42,100 bases of DNA from Lachnospiraceae bacterium XBB1006 (GCA_900115795.1 FOXT01000019.1:1-42100), one strand, 5' to 3'; numbered from the stretch's first letter, positions 25,094 through 33,607 are shown. Made by a program: numbers and translations. Notes: generated from the sequence alone by a model not told the origin.

Positions 25094-25140
25094 AAAAAGA
25101 AGTGGCTCGCGCTAATCACTTGGCGCGAACCACTTTTTTC
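25092..25140. terminator. Bidirectional terminator
   Basis: AAAAAAGAAGTGG-C-TCGCGC ... GCGCGA-A-CCACTTTTTTCTTT: a long stem with A-run before and T-run after, directly after the PBP stop on plus and 7 bases after the pseudo-receiver stop on minus. Confidence 0.93.
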
Positions 25141-25147
25141 TTTCATC

Positions 25148-26194
25148 TTACGTGTCAAAAACAACTTCTTTCTGCGAATCCAGGAGCATGTGATACACAA
25201 GGCCACCATCCTCCGGTTTCCGAATAAAATCGCTGCATAAATCTCTTACCACCTGTTCATGAACGGCTGTAATTTTTTTTGAAAGTGCACGGTTTTCTTC
25301 TTCCTGCCAAACTCCATCCGGCAATTTGAATCTCACATCCACGTTTACCTTTGTACTCGTTTCAAAATCAATCGTTACATCTGTTTGGAAACTCTTTGTC
25401 AACATGGTAATACGTCGAACCAAGAGCCAAATACACATATATACCGAATCCACAAACGACTGGTTAAGCTGAATAACCATGGACCCCGTCTGAACGCGCA
25501 GGCGGCGATTTTCAAACCCTTCAAAAAACTGATGACGTAGCTTAACCTCAACCGTTCCCAGTCCACCTACAGGCTGCTGATTCTCCTTCATATACTGTGC
25601 TATGATTTGCCTTTCAATGGACAGAAGCTGTGCACGCTCTACTTCTTCCAAATCATCTCCGCTTTCTACAATTTTATTTAAAATCGGTTCAAAAATGCGA
25701 AGCAAGAGCGTATCTGCTTCTTCACGTTCCATAACCCTCTGACGCATTTCGTCAAAGCGCTCTTTTTGCATTTCCAGGTTCTTTCGTTCTTCCTTCTCTA
25801 TCTCCTTCTCTGCTTCTCTGACATCATAAAGCTCAAAGGCCTCCTGAATACCCGTTAGCATCTCGCCACGATAATCTCCCGGACGAAGAAATACGCGGAA
25901 CACATGCAATCGATTCGTCAGGTAGGCAACCTGCGCCACGCTTAACTTCGTAGTATAAACAATGCAGACCGTTTCCGGTTTATTTTTCGCAATATAATTT
26001 AACAGCTTCTCGCCATCAATATCATGGAAAACCGTTCCTGTCACCACAACCTTATACTCTGTATCGCGCAGTCTTTCAAACCCTTCTACTCCAGACATGG
26101 CCACATCAATAATGAAATCCTCATGTTCAAAGCAACGCAAGAATTCCTGTACCACCTCCGCCCGCTTGTTAATCAGTAGTAGTCTGTTTTCCAT
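25148..26194 (-). CDS. Pseudo-receiver protein with coiled coil, function unknown
   Basis: 348 aa. Residues 1-120 follow the receiver fold (RLLLINKRAEVVQEFLRCF; VVVTGTVFHDIDGEKLL; VCIVYTTKLSVAQVAYL; HVFRVFLRPGD), but the acidic pair after strand 1 is Asn9-Lys10, the phosphoacceptor position is Gly53, and the usual Lys before Pro is Arg. It therefore cannot be phosphorylated in the normal way. Residues about 122-165 are a charged coiled coil (EAEKEIEKEERKNLEMQKER). The C-terminal part (about 170-348) is alpha/beta and not recognised; it ends with a helix-rich segment. It follows fba by 23 bases and ends the long ftsH operon. Confidence 0.82.
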   Translation of the reverse strand: MENRLLLINKRAEVVQEFLRCFEHEDFIIDVAMSGVEGFERLRDTEYKVVVTGTVFHDIDGEKLLNYIAKNKPETVCIVYTTKLSVAQVAYLTNRLHVFRVFLRPGDYRGEMLTGIQEAFELYDVREAEKEIEKEERKNLEMQKERFDEMRQRVMEREEADTLLLRIFEPILNKIVESGDDLEEVERAQLLSIERQIIAQYMKENQQPVGGLGTVEVKLRHQFFEGFENRRLRVQTGSMVIQLNQSFVDSVYMCIWLLVRRITMLTKSFQTDVTIDFETSTKVNVDVRFKLPDGVWQEEENRALSKKITAVHEQVVRDLCSDFIRKPEDGGLVYHMLLDSQKEVVFDT

Positions 26195-26217
26195 TTGCCT
26201 GCCCCCATTTCTATTTC

Positions 26218-27084
26218 TTAGTTTGCTTTATTTACAGAGCCAAACAATTCCATCTTTTCTTTTACCGTAGCTTTGATTGCTTCTGCTCCAGGTGCAAGAA
26301 GTTTTCTTGGGTCATAGCCCTTTCCTTCCTGGTCTTTTCCTTCTTCGATATATTTTCTGGTTGCTGCAGCAAACGCAAGCTGGCACTCCGTGTTTACATT
26401 GATTTTGGATACACCCAATGTAATTGCTTTCTTAATCATATCTGCCGGAATTCCTGTACCACCATGCAATACCAATGGCATTTCTCCGGTTGCTTCCTGC
26501 ACTGCCGCCAAAACATCAAAGTTAAGTCCTGCCCAGTTCGCCGGATATTTTCCATGAATATTTCCGATTCCGGCTGCCAGGAAGTCGATACCAAGCTCTG
26601 CTACCGCTTTACATTCCTTCGGATCTGCACATTCACCCTGTCCAACAACACCATCTTCTTCGCCACCAATTGCGCCTACTTCTGCTTCCAAAGAAATTCC
26701 CTTTTCTGCACATAATTCTACTAATTTTCTTGTATTTGCAACGTTCTCTTCAATTGGCGCATGAGATCCATCGTACATAACGGAAGAAAAACCTGCTTCG
26801 ATACACTTAAGACAGTGATCATAGCTACCATGATCCAAGTGAAGTGCTACCGGTACGGTAATGTTTAAATCCTTAATCATTCCATTCACCATACCTACAA
26901 CGGTATCATATCCACCCATATACTTACCTGCACCTTCTGATACACCTAAGATTACCGGTGAATTATTCTCCTGCGCAGTAAGAAGAATGGACTTTGTCCA
27001 CTCCAAATTGTTGATATTGAACTGTCCAACTGCATAATGTCCCTCTTTTGCTTTCTTAAGCATTTCTTTTGCTGATACTAACAT
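26218..27084 (-). CDS. fba: Class II fructose-1,6-bisphosphate aldolase
   Basis: 288 aa zinc-dependent glycolytic enzyme. Marks: AVGQFNINNLEW, HLDHG (His82, Asp84, His85), MYDGSHAP, EAEVGAIGGEEDGV, the zinc-ligand GNIHGKY, VLHGGTGIP and KINVNTE. GGAGG lies 7 bases before the ATG. The insertion element copy 2 ends 33 bases upstream of its start, between it and the lipid kinase gene, and no promoter hexamers of its own are obvious, so effects of the insertion on this central enzyme are possible. Confidence 0.97.
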   Translation of the reverse strand: MLVSAKEMLKKAKEGHYAVGQFNINNLEWTKSILLTAQENNSPVILGVSEGAGKYMGGYDTVVGMVNGMIKDLNITVPVALHLDHGSYDHCLKCIEAGFSSVMYDGSHAPIEENVANTRKLVELCAEKGISLEAEVGAIGGEEDGVVGQGECADPKECKAVAELGIDFLAAGIGNIHGKYPANWAGLNFDVLAAVQEATGEMPLVLHGGTGIPADMIKKAITLGVSKINVNTECQLAFAAATRKYIEEGKDQEGKGYDPRKLLAPGAEAIKATVKEKMELFGSVNKAN

Positions 27085-27102
27085 TTCTTTTCCTCCCTAT
27101 TT

Positions 27103-27116
27103 TTTAATGTAATATT
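27103..27116. repeat. 14-bp target duplication, left copy
   Basis: TTTAATGTAATATT is repeated exactly at 27260-27273, on the far side of the 143-bp element. Confidence 0.88.
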
Positions 27117-27259
27117 AGTTAATTGCGAAACTCTTATGCCACGACCGTGGCATGTTGAATTTGCATAAAAATCGTTCTCGCAAGTTAACTTGCAGAGACG
27201 ATTTATTATGCAAATTGCTCATGCGGCATTCGCCGCAGAGCAGTTTCTCAAATACCTAC
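27117..27259 (-). mobile_element. Cloverleaf-forming insertion element, copy 2
   Basis: Reverse complement of the element at 3217-3358. Over about 140 bases I count two substitutions: one in the terminal repeat (TTTGAGAAAC instead of TTTGCGAAAC) and one in the centre of the third palindrome (CACGGTCGTGG instead of CACGGCCGTGG). The same three arms and terminal repeats are present. It is flanked by its own, different 14-bp target duplication, which shows independent insertion and rules out a shared ancestral sequence. It lies two bases past the lipid kinase stop codon. Confidence 0.92.
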
Positions 27260-27273
27260 TTTAATGTAATATT
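27260..27273. repeat. 14-bp target duplication, right copy
   Basis: Exact repeat of 27103-27116, next to the lipid kinase stop codon (27277-27275). Confidence 0.88.
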
Positions 27274-27274
27274 C

Positions 27275-28177
27275 TTAATCATCACTCGCTGCCACCATAA
27301 ATGGTACCTTCTTATGACAATTAGTAATCTTAACGCTTGTATAAGAACCTCCAAATTCACCATCCCTGGTCCAACAGGTAGGTTCCTCAAAAGTAAACGT
27401 CACTTCATCTGCCTTAAATGCATACAAATGTTTAAAATCAAATTCCTGTTTCAAAAGGCAGCCCAACGTTTCATTTAACTCAATTGGATTCTTTGGCATC
27501 TTAATAAGCATTACTTCGAATACTCCATCATCAAGTTCCACATCCTTACCACTTAAGGCAGAAAAACCACCGATTGATTTCGAATTGCTTACCATACCAT
27601 AAATCCATTCATCCTCATAGCTCTCTCCATTCGCCTCAACCTTGACCCGGAAACTTTCAATTTGTCCCAGCCGCTTAGCTCCTTCCAAAATATACGCCGC
27701 ATGCCCCAACATATTCTTCAGTCCCTGATCCGTCTGATACGAAACATCTGTAAACAAACCAAACGCAGCAACGTATACGAACGTCGCTTCGCCCATCCTA
27801 CCTACATCGCATAAAAACGGTTGTCCGTTCACCGCAATCTCCGCCGCCTTTACCATATCCTTTGGAATTTCCAGGGAATTGGCAAAGTCATTGGTACTTC
27901 CCGCCGGAATATATCCCAAATTAACTTGTATTCCGGCATCCATAATTGCAGATACCACCTCATCCAAGGTTCCATCACCGCCACTGCAAACAATGTGATC
28001 ATACCCTGCGCCATCCTCGCAAATCTTACGATAAGCATCTGCCTGACTCTGCGTCGGATAGGCGGTCACATCGTAACCAGCCTTCGTAAAAATATCAATA
28101 ATTGCAAGCAGATTCGGTCGAATCTGCGCTTTTCCTGAGTGGGGATTAAAAACAAACAATAGTTTTTTATTCTCCAT
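27275..28177 (-). CDS. Diacylglycerol kinase family lipid kinase
   Basis: 300 aa soluble DgkB/YegS/BmrU-type kinase. Marks: FVFNPHSGKA at the N terminus, GGDGT at 66-70, GYIPAGSTNDFA, and a C-terminal domain with SNSKSIGGFSAL and DGVFEVMLI. The family phosphorylates diacylglycerol or related lipids at the membrane, recycling lipids released by envelope synthesis. The exact substrate is not shown. The gene is 17 bases after the HPr-like gene. Confidence 0.93.
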   Translation of the reverse strand: MENKKLLFVFNPHSGKAQIRPNLLAIIDIFTKAGYDVTAYPTQSQADAYRKICEDGAGYDHIVCSGGDGTLDEVVSAIMDAGIQVNLGYIPAGSTNDFANSLEIPKDMVKAAEIAVNGQPFLCDVGRMGEATFVYVAAFGLFTDVSYQTDQGLKNMLGHAAYILEGAKRLGQIESFRVKVEANGESYEDEWIYGMVSNSKSIGGFSALSGKDVELDDGVFEVMLIKMPKNPIELNETLGCLLKQEFDFKHLYAFKADEVTFTFEEPTCWTRDGEFGGSYTSVKITNCHKKVPFMVAASDD

Positions 28178-28194
28178 ATGCTGTCACTTCCTTA

Positions 28195-28449
28195 TTATTT
28201 GCCGGTAACATAAGCCACAATCTGTTTTACAGCTTCCTCTTCATCCTCGCCATCTGCCGTTATAGTCACTTCATTTCCAGACACGAGATTCATGGTCATC
28301 ATACCCATAATGCTCTTCGCATTAATCACCTTATTGGATGTCTCCATATATATGGAGCTCGAAAAATGGTTTGCAAGTTGTACCAGCTCAGCAATCGTTC
28401 TTTCGTCCTTTGCCGCTGAGATTGCTGCTTGAATTGTCTGTCTTTTCAT
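28195..28449 (-). CDS. HPr-like protein with Asp15 and Ser46 (Crh-like)
   Basis: 84 aa of HPr fold. The strand-helix part AAKDERTIAELVQLANHF aligns with the HPr active-site loop, but position 15, the phosphohistidine of HPr, is Asp (K14-D15-E16-R17-T18). The regulatory site is kept: NAKSIMGMM with Ser46. So it should not carry PTS phosphate on His, but could be a substrate of HPr kinase, whose gene (32627-33568) is in the same operon. This is the logic of B. subtilis Crh, which has Gln15. The start at 28449 has AGGA close upstream and avoids overlap with whiA; an ATG at 28467 would add six residues inside whiA. Confidence 0.85.
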   Translation of the reverse strand: MKRQTIQAAISAAKDERTIAELVQLANHFSSSIYMETSNKVINAKSIMGMMTMNLVSGNEVTITADGEDEEEAVKQIVAYVTGK

Positions 28450-28453
28450 AATC

Positions 28454-29401
28454 CTACTTACCTCCATGCTCCTTAAGCTCTCCAGCTATCTCGGATAGCT
28501 TTCTTAATCTGTGATTCACGCCAGACTTTCCTACCGGCGGATTCAACATACTGCCCAATTCCTTTAACGGCACCTCCGGATACTGAAGTCGCATACGCGC
28601 CACAGCCTCTAGCGCCGGCGGCAGCGAATCCAGTCCACTATGATCCCGTATATATTCTATATCCTCTATCTGCTTCACCGCCGCAAGAACCGTTTTGTTA
28701 ATATTGGCGGTTTCACAATTCACCTTTCGGTTAACACTATTACGTACTTCCTTTAAAATACGCACATTTTCAAGTTCCATTAACGCGCTATGCGCTTCCA
28801 TCACATTAAGGGCATCCACAATTTGTGCCCCTTCTTTGATGTAAACCACAATACTTCCTTTGCGTTCTGTGGTCTTCGCTTCAATGCCAAAAAAGGCCAG
28901 TTGCTCCATAAATTGTTTTGCACTCTCTTCATTTCGAAACACCACCTCGAAGTGATATCCTTTCTCAGGATCGGTAATAGAACCAACCGAAAGAAAGACT
29001 CCACGAATAAATGCTCTCTTACAACAACTCTTTTGGAGAAGCAAACCGTTTACCAAAAATCCCCGATGCGGCATTTCCTCCTGTGACAACTTTAATGCCA
29101 TCAACATCATCGGTTCTCTTCTCGCCTCCACTGCATCAACCACATACAAACGATTCTTATTCAAGTAGGAACTTCGTTTCGTCGCTATGGTCGGCTGTAC
29201 CGAGAAAGCTCCCTTTACAAGTTCATAATATCGTTTTGCCAAAATTACATTCTCTGTTTCCACGCGAAAATGAATCTGCTCTTCTGTATAGGTGATTTTT
29301 CCAATGCAGCTCACGATTCCTGCAAGCTCCGCAATTTGACAATGGCGCGCTTTACCGGCATTTCTAACCAATTCTTCCTTCACATTTCCGGAAAACGACA
29401 T
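28454..29401 (-). CDS. whiA: Sporulation/cell division regulator WhiA
   Basis: 315 aa. An N-terminal LAGLIDADG-like homing-endonuclease fold (about 1-200; RGVFLSVGSITDPEKGYHFEV) without nuclease function is followed by a C-terminal helix-turn-helix (about 225-310; NINKTVLAAVKQIEDIEYI, LKELGSMLNPPVGKSGVNHRLRKL). WhiA binds DNA and affects division and chromosome segregation in Gram-positives. AGGAGG before the ATG. It follows rapZ by 9 bases, with no yvcK gene between them. Confidence 0.97.
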   Translation of the reverse strand: MSFSGNVKEELVRNAGKARHCQIAELAGIVSCIGKITYTEEQIHFRVETENVILAKRYYELVKGAFSVQPTIATKRSSYLNKNRLYVVDAVEARREPMMLMALKLSQEEMPHRGFLVNGLLLQKSCCKRAFIRGVFLSVGSITDPEKGYHFEVVFRNEESAKQFMEQLAFFGIEAKTTERKGSIVVYIKEGAQIVDALNVMEAHSALMELENVRILKEVRNSVNRKVNCETANINKTVLAAVKQIEDIEYIRDHSGLDSLPPALEAVARMRLQYPEVPLKELGSMLNPPVGKSGVNHRLRKLSEIAGELKEHGGK

Positions 29402-29410
29402 GTCTTCCTC

Positions 29411-30283
29411 CTACTTTCTTAACGCATCTTTCGGAATATCCCTGTGCTCTATGCGCAATCCATATTCCTTCTTTCCGGAGAGTCGTTGAAACAATTCATT
29501 CGCCAACGTTACCGAACGATGTTTACCTCCGGTACACCCAATACTAATCACTAACTGGTTCTTTCCCTCATCAATATAATGCGGTATCAAGAATGTAACC
29601 ATATCCTCCAGCTTATCCAAAAATTCACCCGCCTGCGGATACTGCATTACATAATCCTTTATCTCCTGATCATTTCCATTCAAATACTTAAGCCCCTCTA
29701 CATAATAAGGGTTTGGCAAAAAACGCACATCAAAGACCAAATCAGAATCCGTCGGAATACCATACTTAAAGCCAAATGATACAACGCTTACCATCAAGCT
29801 CTTAAAATCCTGATTTCCAACAAAAATCCGTTCAAGCTCTGCCTTCAATTCTCTGGTTAGCAGATGACTTGTATCCATGATATAATCCGCTTCCTCTTTC
29901 AGCGGTTGCAAAAGCGTACGTTCCTTTGAAATTCCACCTTCCACACGTTCTCCCTGTGAAAGTGGATGGCTTCGTCTCGTCTCCTTGTAACGTTTTACCA
30001 ATATTTGATCGTCTGCATCCAAAAACAAAATGTCACAAGGCATCTGATTCTGCCGCATCGTACGAATTACTTCGATGGCCTCTTTCGGGTTCTGAGCATT
30101 GCGGATATCAATTCCAAGTGCCACCTTCGTTAATTCCGACGAAGGTGCATAAATCAGCTCCGCAAACTTCTCTACCAAAGGAATTGGCAGATTATCCACA
30201 CAATAATAACCTATATCCTCTAACATCTTAAGAGCCGTACTTTTTCCAGCTCCCGACATTCCCGTTAAAATGACAAATTTCAT
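29411..30283 (-). CDS. rapZ: RNase adapter RapZ (YvcJ), nucleotide-binding
   Basis: 290 aa. Walker A GMSGAGKS (residues 8-15), CVDNLPIPLVEKF, LFLDADDQILVKRYKETRRSHPL and the C-terminal domain with CTGGKHRSV and EHRDIPK. In enterobacteria it directs RNase E to small RNAs; in Firmicutes the role is less clear (a nucleotide-binding, GTPase-type protein). AGGAGG precedes the ATG. It lies 15 bases after murB. Confidence 0.96.
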   Translation of the reverse strand: MKFVILTGMSGAGKSTALKMLEDIGYYCVDNLPIPLVEKFAELIYAPSSELTKVALGIDIRNAQNPKEAIEVIRTMRQNQMPCDILFLDADDQILVKRYKETRRSHPLSQGERVEGGISKERTLLQPLKEEADYIMDTSHLLTRELKAELERIFVGNQDFKSLMVSVVSFGFKYGIPTDSDLVFDVRFLPNPYYVEGLKYLNGNDQEIKDYVMQYPQAGEFLDKLEDMVTFLIPHYIDEGKNQLVISIGCTGGKHRSVTLANELFQRLSGKKEYGLRIEHRDIPKDALRK

Positions 30284-30298
30284 TGGCCACCTCCTGTA

Positions 30299-31207
30299 TT
30301 AGAATTCACCAATCAGTTTCACTTCCGGCTCAAGCCCCACTCCAAATTTTTCTTTCACAATGCGATCCACATCTTCCATAAGCCTCTTCACATCTGTCGC
30401 TGTCGCACCGCCTTTATTTATAACAAACCCACAGTGTTTCTCAGAGACGCACGCGCCTCCTACACAATACCCTGCCAGTCCTGCATCCATAATCAATTTA
30501 CCTGCAAAATAGCCTTCCGGACGCTTGAACGTACTCCCCGCACTTGGAAACTCCAGGGGTTGTTTCGCTCTTCTTTGCGTATTTAATTCATTCATGCGGT
30601 CTCGAATTTCCGCAGATTTTCCTTCTGAAAGCTTCATTGTTGCAGACAATGCAATATACTTCTTTTTTGTAAAAATGCTACTGCGATAACCAAATTCCAA
30701 TTCATCCGGCAAAAGAATCTTCTCCTTACCCTCTTCATCCAAACAAACCGCCTCGGTCACCACTTGCTTCATTTCGCCCCCATAGGCACCGGCATTCATA
30801 ACAAGCGCGCCGCCAAGGCACCCCGGAATACCGGACGCAAACTCCAGGCCCGTCAGACCATGCTTACATGCTTCTGCCGCCAACGTCGCCAGCGGCACTC
30901 CTGCCTGCGCCTTCATTGTCTGTCCTTCGACATGTAATTCACGACAATTCTTCCCTATTTCAATTACAACGCCTCGGATTCCTTTATCCGAAACCAGCAA
31001 ATTACTACCATTTCCAATTATAAAAAATGGCATCCCAAATTGCCGACATAGATTCACTACGTCGGCAATCTGGTTTGCCTTTGGCGCTATATAAAGATCT
31101 GCCGGCCCTCCAATTCGGAAGGTCGTATGTTTACTCATCAACTCTTGCTCGGATATGATAAGATCCGGCAAAAGTTCTTTCAGACGTAAATTAAAATCTC
31201 TACTCAA
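30299..31207 (-). CDS. murB: UDP-N-acetylmuramate dehydrogenase
   Basis: 302 aa FAD enzyme that reduces UDP-GlcNAc-enolpyruvate to UDP-MurNAc. Marks: RIGGPADLYI, IIGNGSNLLVSD, ASGIPGCLGGALVMNAGAYGGEM, FGYRSSIF, PSAGSTFKRPEG and a C-terminal CGFVINKGGATATDV. It is the shorter (type II) MurB of Gram-positives. The start is TTG with AAGGAGTGGCAA ahead; no better ATG is present. It lies 19 bases after the aminopeptidase. Confidence 0.97.
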   Translation of the reverse strand: MSRDFNLRLKELLPDLIISEQELMSKHTTFRIGGPADLYIAPKANQIADVVNLCRQFGMPFFIIGNGSNLLVSDKGIRGVVIEIGKNCRELHVEGQTMKAQAGVPLATLAAEACKHGLTGLEFASGIPGCLGGALVMNAGAYGGEMKQVVTEAVCLDEEGKEKILLPDELEFGYRSSIFTKKKYIALSATMKLSEGKSAEIRDRMNELNTQRRAKQPLEFPSAGSTFKRPEGYFAGKLIMDAGLAGYCVGGACVSEKHCGFVINKGGATATDVKRLMEDVDRIVKEKFGVGLEPEVKLIGEF

Positions 31208-31226
31208 TTGCCACTCCTTGCATTCC

Positions 31227-32624
31227 TTATGCGTTCTTCAAGAATGCTTCATATCCTAATAATGCTTCATAAAGGTCAACCTTACTGATGGTCTCCCACG
31301 GTGCATGCATGGATAATACTGCTACACCACTGTCGATGACATTCATGTCATACTCTGCTAAGATGTAAGCGATTGTTCCGCCGCCACCCTGGTCAACTTT
31401 ACCAAGTTCAGCAGTCTGGAATGAAACGTTTGCATCATCAAAGATTTTGCGAATCTTAGCCATGTATTCAGCATTTGCATCATTTGAACCACCTTTTCCT
31501 CTTGCTCCGGTGTATTTATTGATGCAAAGTCCTCTTCCAAGGAATGCTGTGTTCTTCTTCTCCATTACAGATGGGAACAACGGGTCAAATCCTGCACTTA
31601 CGTCAGAAGATAACATGAAGGAATTCTTTAATGCTCTTCTAACTTTCAATTCAGAATAATCTCCTGTTAAGTTCATCACTTCAGCAACTGTATTCTCGAA
31701 GAATCTGGAAGTCATACCGGTTGCACCAACGCTTCCGATTTCTTCCTTATCAACTAGTAAGCAGCAGGAAGTTCTTTCCGGTGTTCCTACGCTTAACATT
31801 GCTTTGTAAGATGGATAAGCACATACTCTGTCGTCATGTCCGTATCCAACAATCATGCTTCTATCAAATCCAAGGTCTCTAGCAGCTCCTGCCGGAACAA
31901 CTTCGATTTCAGCAGAAAGGAAGTCTTCTTCTTCAATTCCGTACTGTTTCTCAAGGATTGACATAATGTTTGCTTTCACTCTTTCCTTGATGTCCTTGTC
32001 ATCTGCATCTTTTGCCGGTCCAGGAATGCTTCCAATTAATACGTCAAGGCTTTCTCCCTCAACAACCTTTGCAGCTTTCTTGTCCATCTGATCTGCAGAT
32101 AAGTGAATCAAAAGATCTGTAATTGTAAATACAGGATCTTCCGGTTTCTCACCAATATTTACTTTCACAACAGTACCGTCTTTCTTAGCAAATACTCCGT
32201 GAAGTGCAAGTGGCAAAGTAACCCACTGATATTTCTTAACACCACCATAGTAGTGTGTGTCAAGCAATGCAAAATCCGTATCTTCATAAGCCGGATTCTG
32301 TTTCAGGTCAAGACGTGGTGAATCAAGGTGTGCACCAACGATGTTCATTCCTTCTTCCATCGGTTTCTTACCAATTACAAATAATGCAATGGTCTTACCC
32401 ATGTTTACAGTATAAACCTTGTCCCCTGCCTTTAATGTTGTGTTAGCTTTCACAAGTTCTTCAAGATTCTTGAAGCCATCTTTCTCAGCCATGCAGATAA
32501 ACTCATCTACACATTCTCTTTCTGTCTTGCAGTCGGAAATAAACTTTCTGTATCCTTCTGCAAACTCCATTACCTTGTCTAAGGATTTGCCTTCATATTT
32601 CTCCCAGGCGTTCTTTCTCTCCAT
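31227..32624 (-). CDS. M18 family aminopeptidase
   Basis: 465 aa zinc metallopeptidase of the aspartyl aminopeptidase/aminopeptidase I family. Metal-binding and active-site motifs: GAHLDSPRLDL, VGYGHDDRVCAYPS, DKEEIGSVGATGM and SMHAPWETISKVDLYEA. It is a cytosolic, usually multimeric enzyme acting on peptides with acidic or hydrophobic N termini. The start overlaps the end of hprK closely (gap 2 bases) and its RBS AAGGGGAAG lies inside the last hprK codons. Confidence 0.95.
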   Translation of the reverse strand: MERKNAWEKYEGKSLDKVMEFAEGYRKFISDCKTERECVDEFICMAEKDGFKNLEELVKANTTLKAGDKVYTVNMGKTIALFVIGKKPMEEGMNIVGAHLDSPRLDLKQNPAYEDTDFALLDTHYYGGVKKYQWVTLPLALHGVFAKKDGTVVKVNIGEKPEDPVFTITDLLIHLSADQMDKKAAKVVEGESLDVLIGSIPGPAKDADDKDIKERVKANIMSILEKQYGIEEEDFLSAEIEVVPAGAARDLGFDRSMIVGYGHDDRVCAYPSYKAMLSVGTPERTSCCLLVDKEEIGSVGATGMTSRFFENTVAEVMNLTGDYSELKVRRALKNSFMLSSDVSAGFDPLFPSVMEKKNTAFLGRGLCINKYTGARGKGGSNDANAEYMAKIRKIFDDANVSFQTAELGKVDQGGGGTIAYILAEYDMNVIDSGVAVLSMHAPWETISKVDLYEALLGYEAFLKNA

Positions 32625-32626
32625 TA

Positions 32627-33568
32627 TTATTCTTCCCCTTTCATGGTCTTTTCTATGTTAGCCTGCATCCTATGATATAACTCTTTGGCTGCATTGTAAC
32701 CCATTTTTTTCTGGCGATGATTAACCGCCGCCACTTCCGCTATCACCGCAACATTTCGTCCCGGACGGATTGGCAATGACTGACACACCACCTTATTGCC
32801 GAGGAATTCCACATATTCCTCATGAAGCCCCAATCGATCGAATTCTTCTTTCTGGTTCCATTCTGACAATTTCAAAACCAAATCGATATTCTGCTTCGCC
32901 TTCACACTCTCTGCTCCAAACAGCATCTTCACGTCAATAATTCCGATGCCTCGCAATTCCAACAAGTGACGTGTAATATCCGGCGCACTGCCGGACAACG
33001 TATGCTCGTTAATCTTACGTATCTCTACCACATCGTCTGCCACCAGTCGATGACCACGACGAACCAGCTCCAACGCGGCCTCGCTCTTTCCAATACCACT
33101 TTCGCCGGTAATCAACACACCCACGCCATATACATCCACTAGCACGCCATGAATCGCGATACATGGCGCTAACTCTAACTTCAGGTAATAAATCAGCTCA
33201 GCCATAAATGCTCCGGTAGGCTGATTAGTTCCCAAAATAGGAATCCCGGCCACCTGGGCCAATTCAACCATCTCCGGTTCCGGCACTAACTTCCTTGAAA
33301 AAATAATACAGGGAAGCTTCCGCTTAAACAACTCCTCATAAATCTTTAATCGTTGTTCCTTCTCCTGATTCATCAGGTACGTATACTCTACGCGTCCAAT
33401 CAACTGCACACGGGTTTCTTGAAAGTGTTCAAAAAATCCGGTAAGCTGCAATGCCAATCGATTCACATCCGGCTCTACAATCAAATACTCCTCCGGAGAC
33501 AATTCCTTCGTGAAGTTGCGCAGCTTAAAACGCTTCTTCATACTACTCACGCGTAATCCTTCTTCCAT
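32627..33568 (-). CDS. hprK: HPr kinase/phosphorylase
   Basis: 313 aa bifunctional enzyme that phosphorylates HPr-type proteins on Ser46 and reverses this, setting carbon catabolite repression. Marks: His140 in HGVLVDVYGVGVLI, Walker A GESGIGKS (155-162), ELVRRGHRLVADDVVEI, and the signature ELRGIGIIDV with the C-terminal NHRQKKMGYNAA. The ATG at 33568 has AGGAGG 6 bases ahead; a GTG just before it (33571) is a less likely start. Its likely partner, the HPr-like gene, is five genes downstream in the operon. Confidence 0.97.
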   Translation of the reverse strand: MEEGLRVSSMKKRFKLRNFTKELSPEEYLIVEPDVNRLALQLTGFFEHFQETRVQLIGRVEYTYLMNQEKEQRLKIYEELFKRKLPCIIFSRKLVPEPEMVELAQVAGIPILGTNQPTGAFMAELIYYLKLELAPCIAIHGVLVDVYGVGVLITGESGIGKSEAALELVRRGHRLVADDVVEIRKINEHTLSGSAPDITRHLLELRGIGIIDVKMLFGAESVKAKQNIDLVLKLSEWNQKEEFDRLGLHEEYVEFLGNKVVCQSLPIRPGRNVAVIAEVAAVNHRQKKMGYNAAKELYHRMQANIEKTMKGEE

Positions 33569-33607
33569 CACGTACCTCCTTACCTAACCTCTAGTTTAAC
33601 ACATCCT

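Noticed and set aside
24654-25115. 153-aa plus-strand frame inside the PBP gene
   Set aside because: Out-of-frame shadow of the PBP C-terminal region, with no RBS and no recognisable domain.
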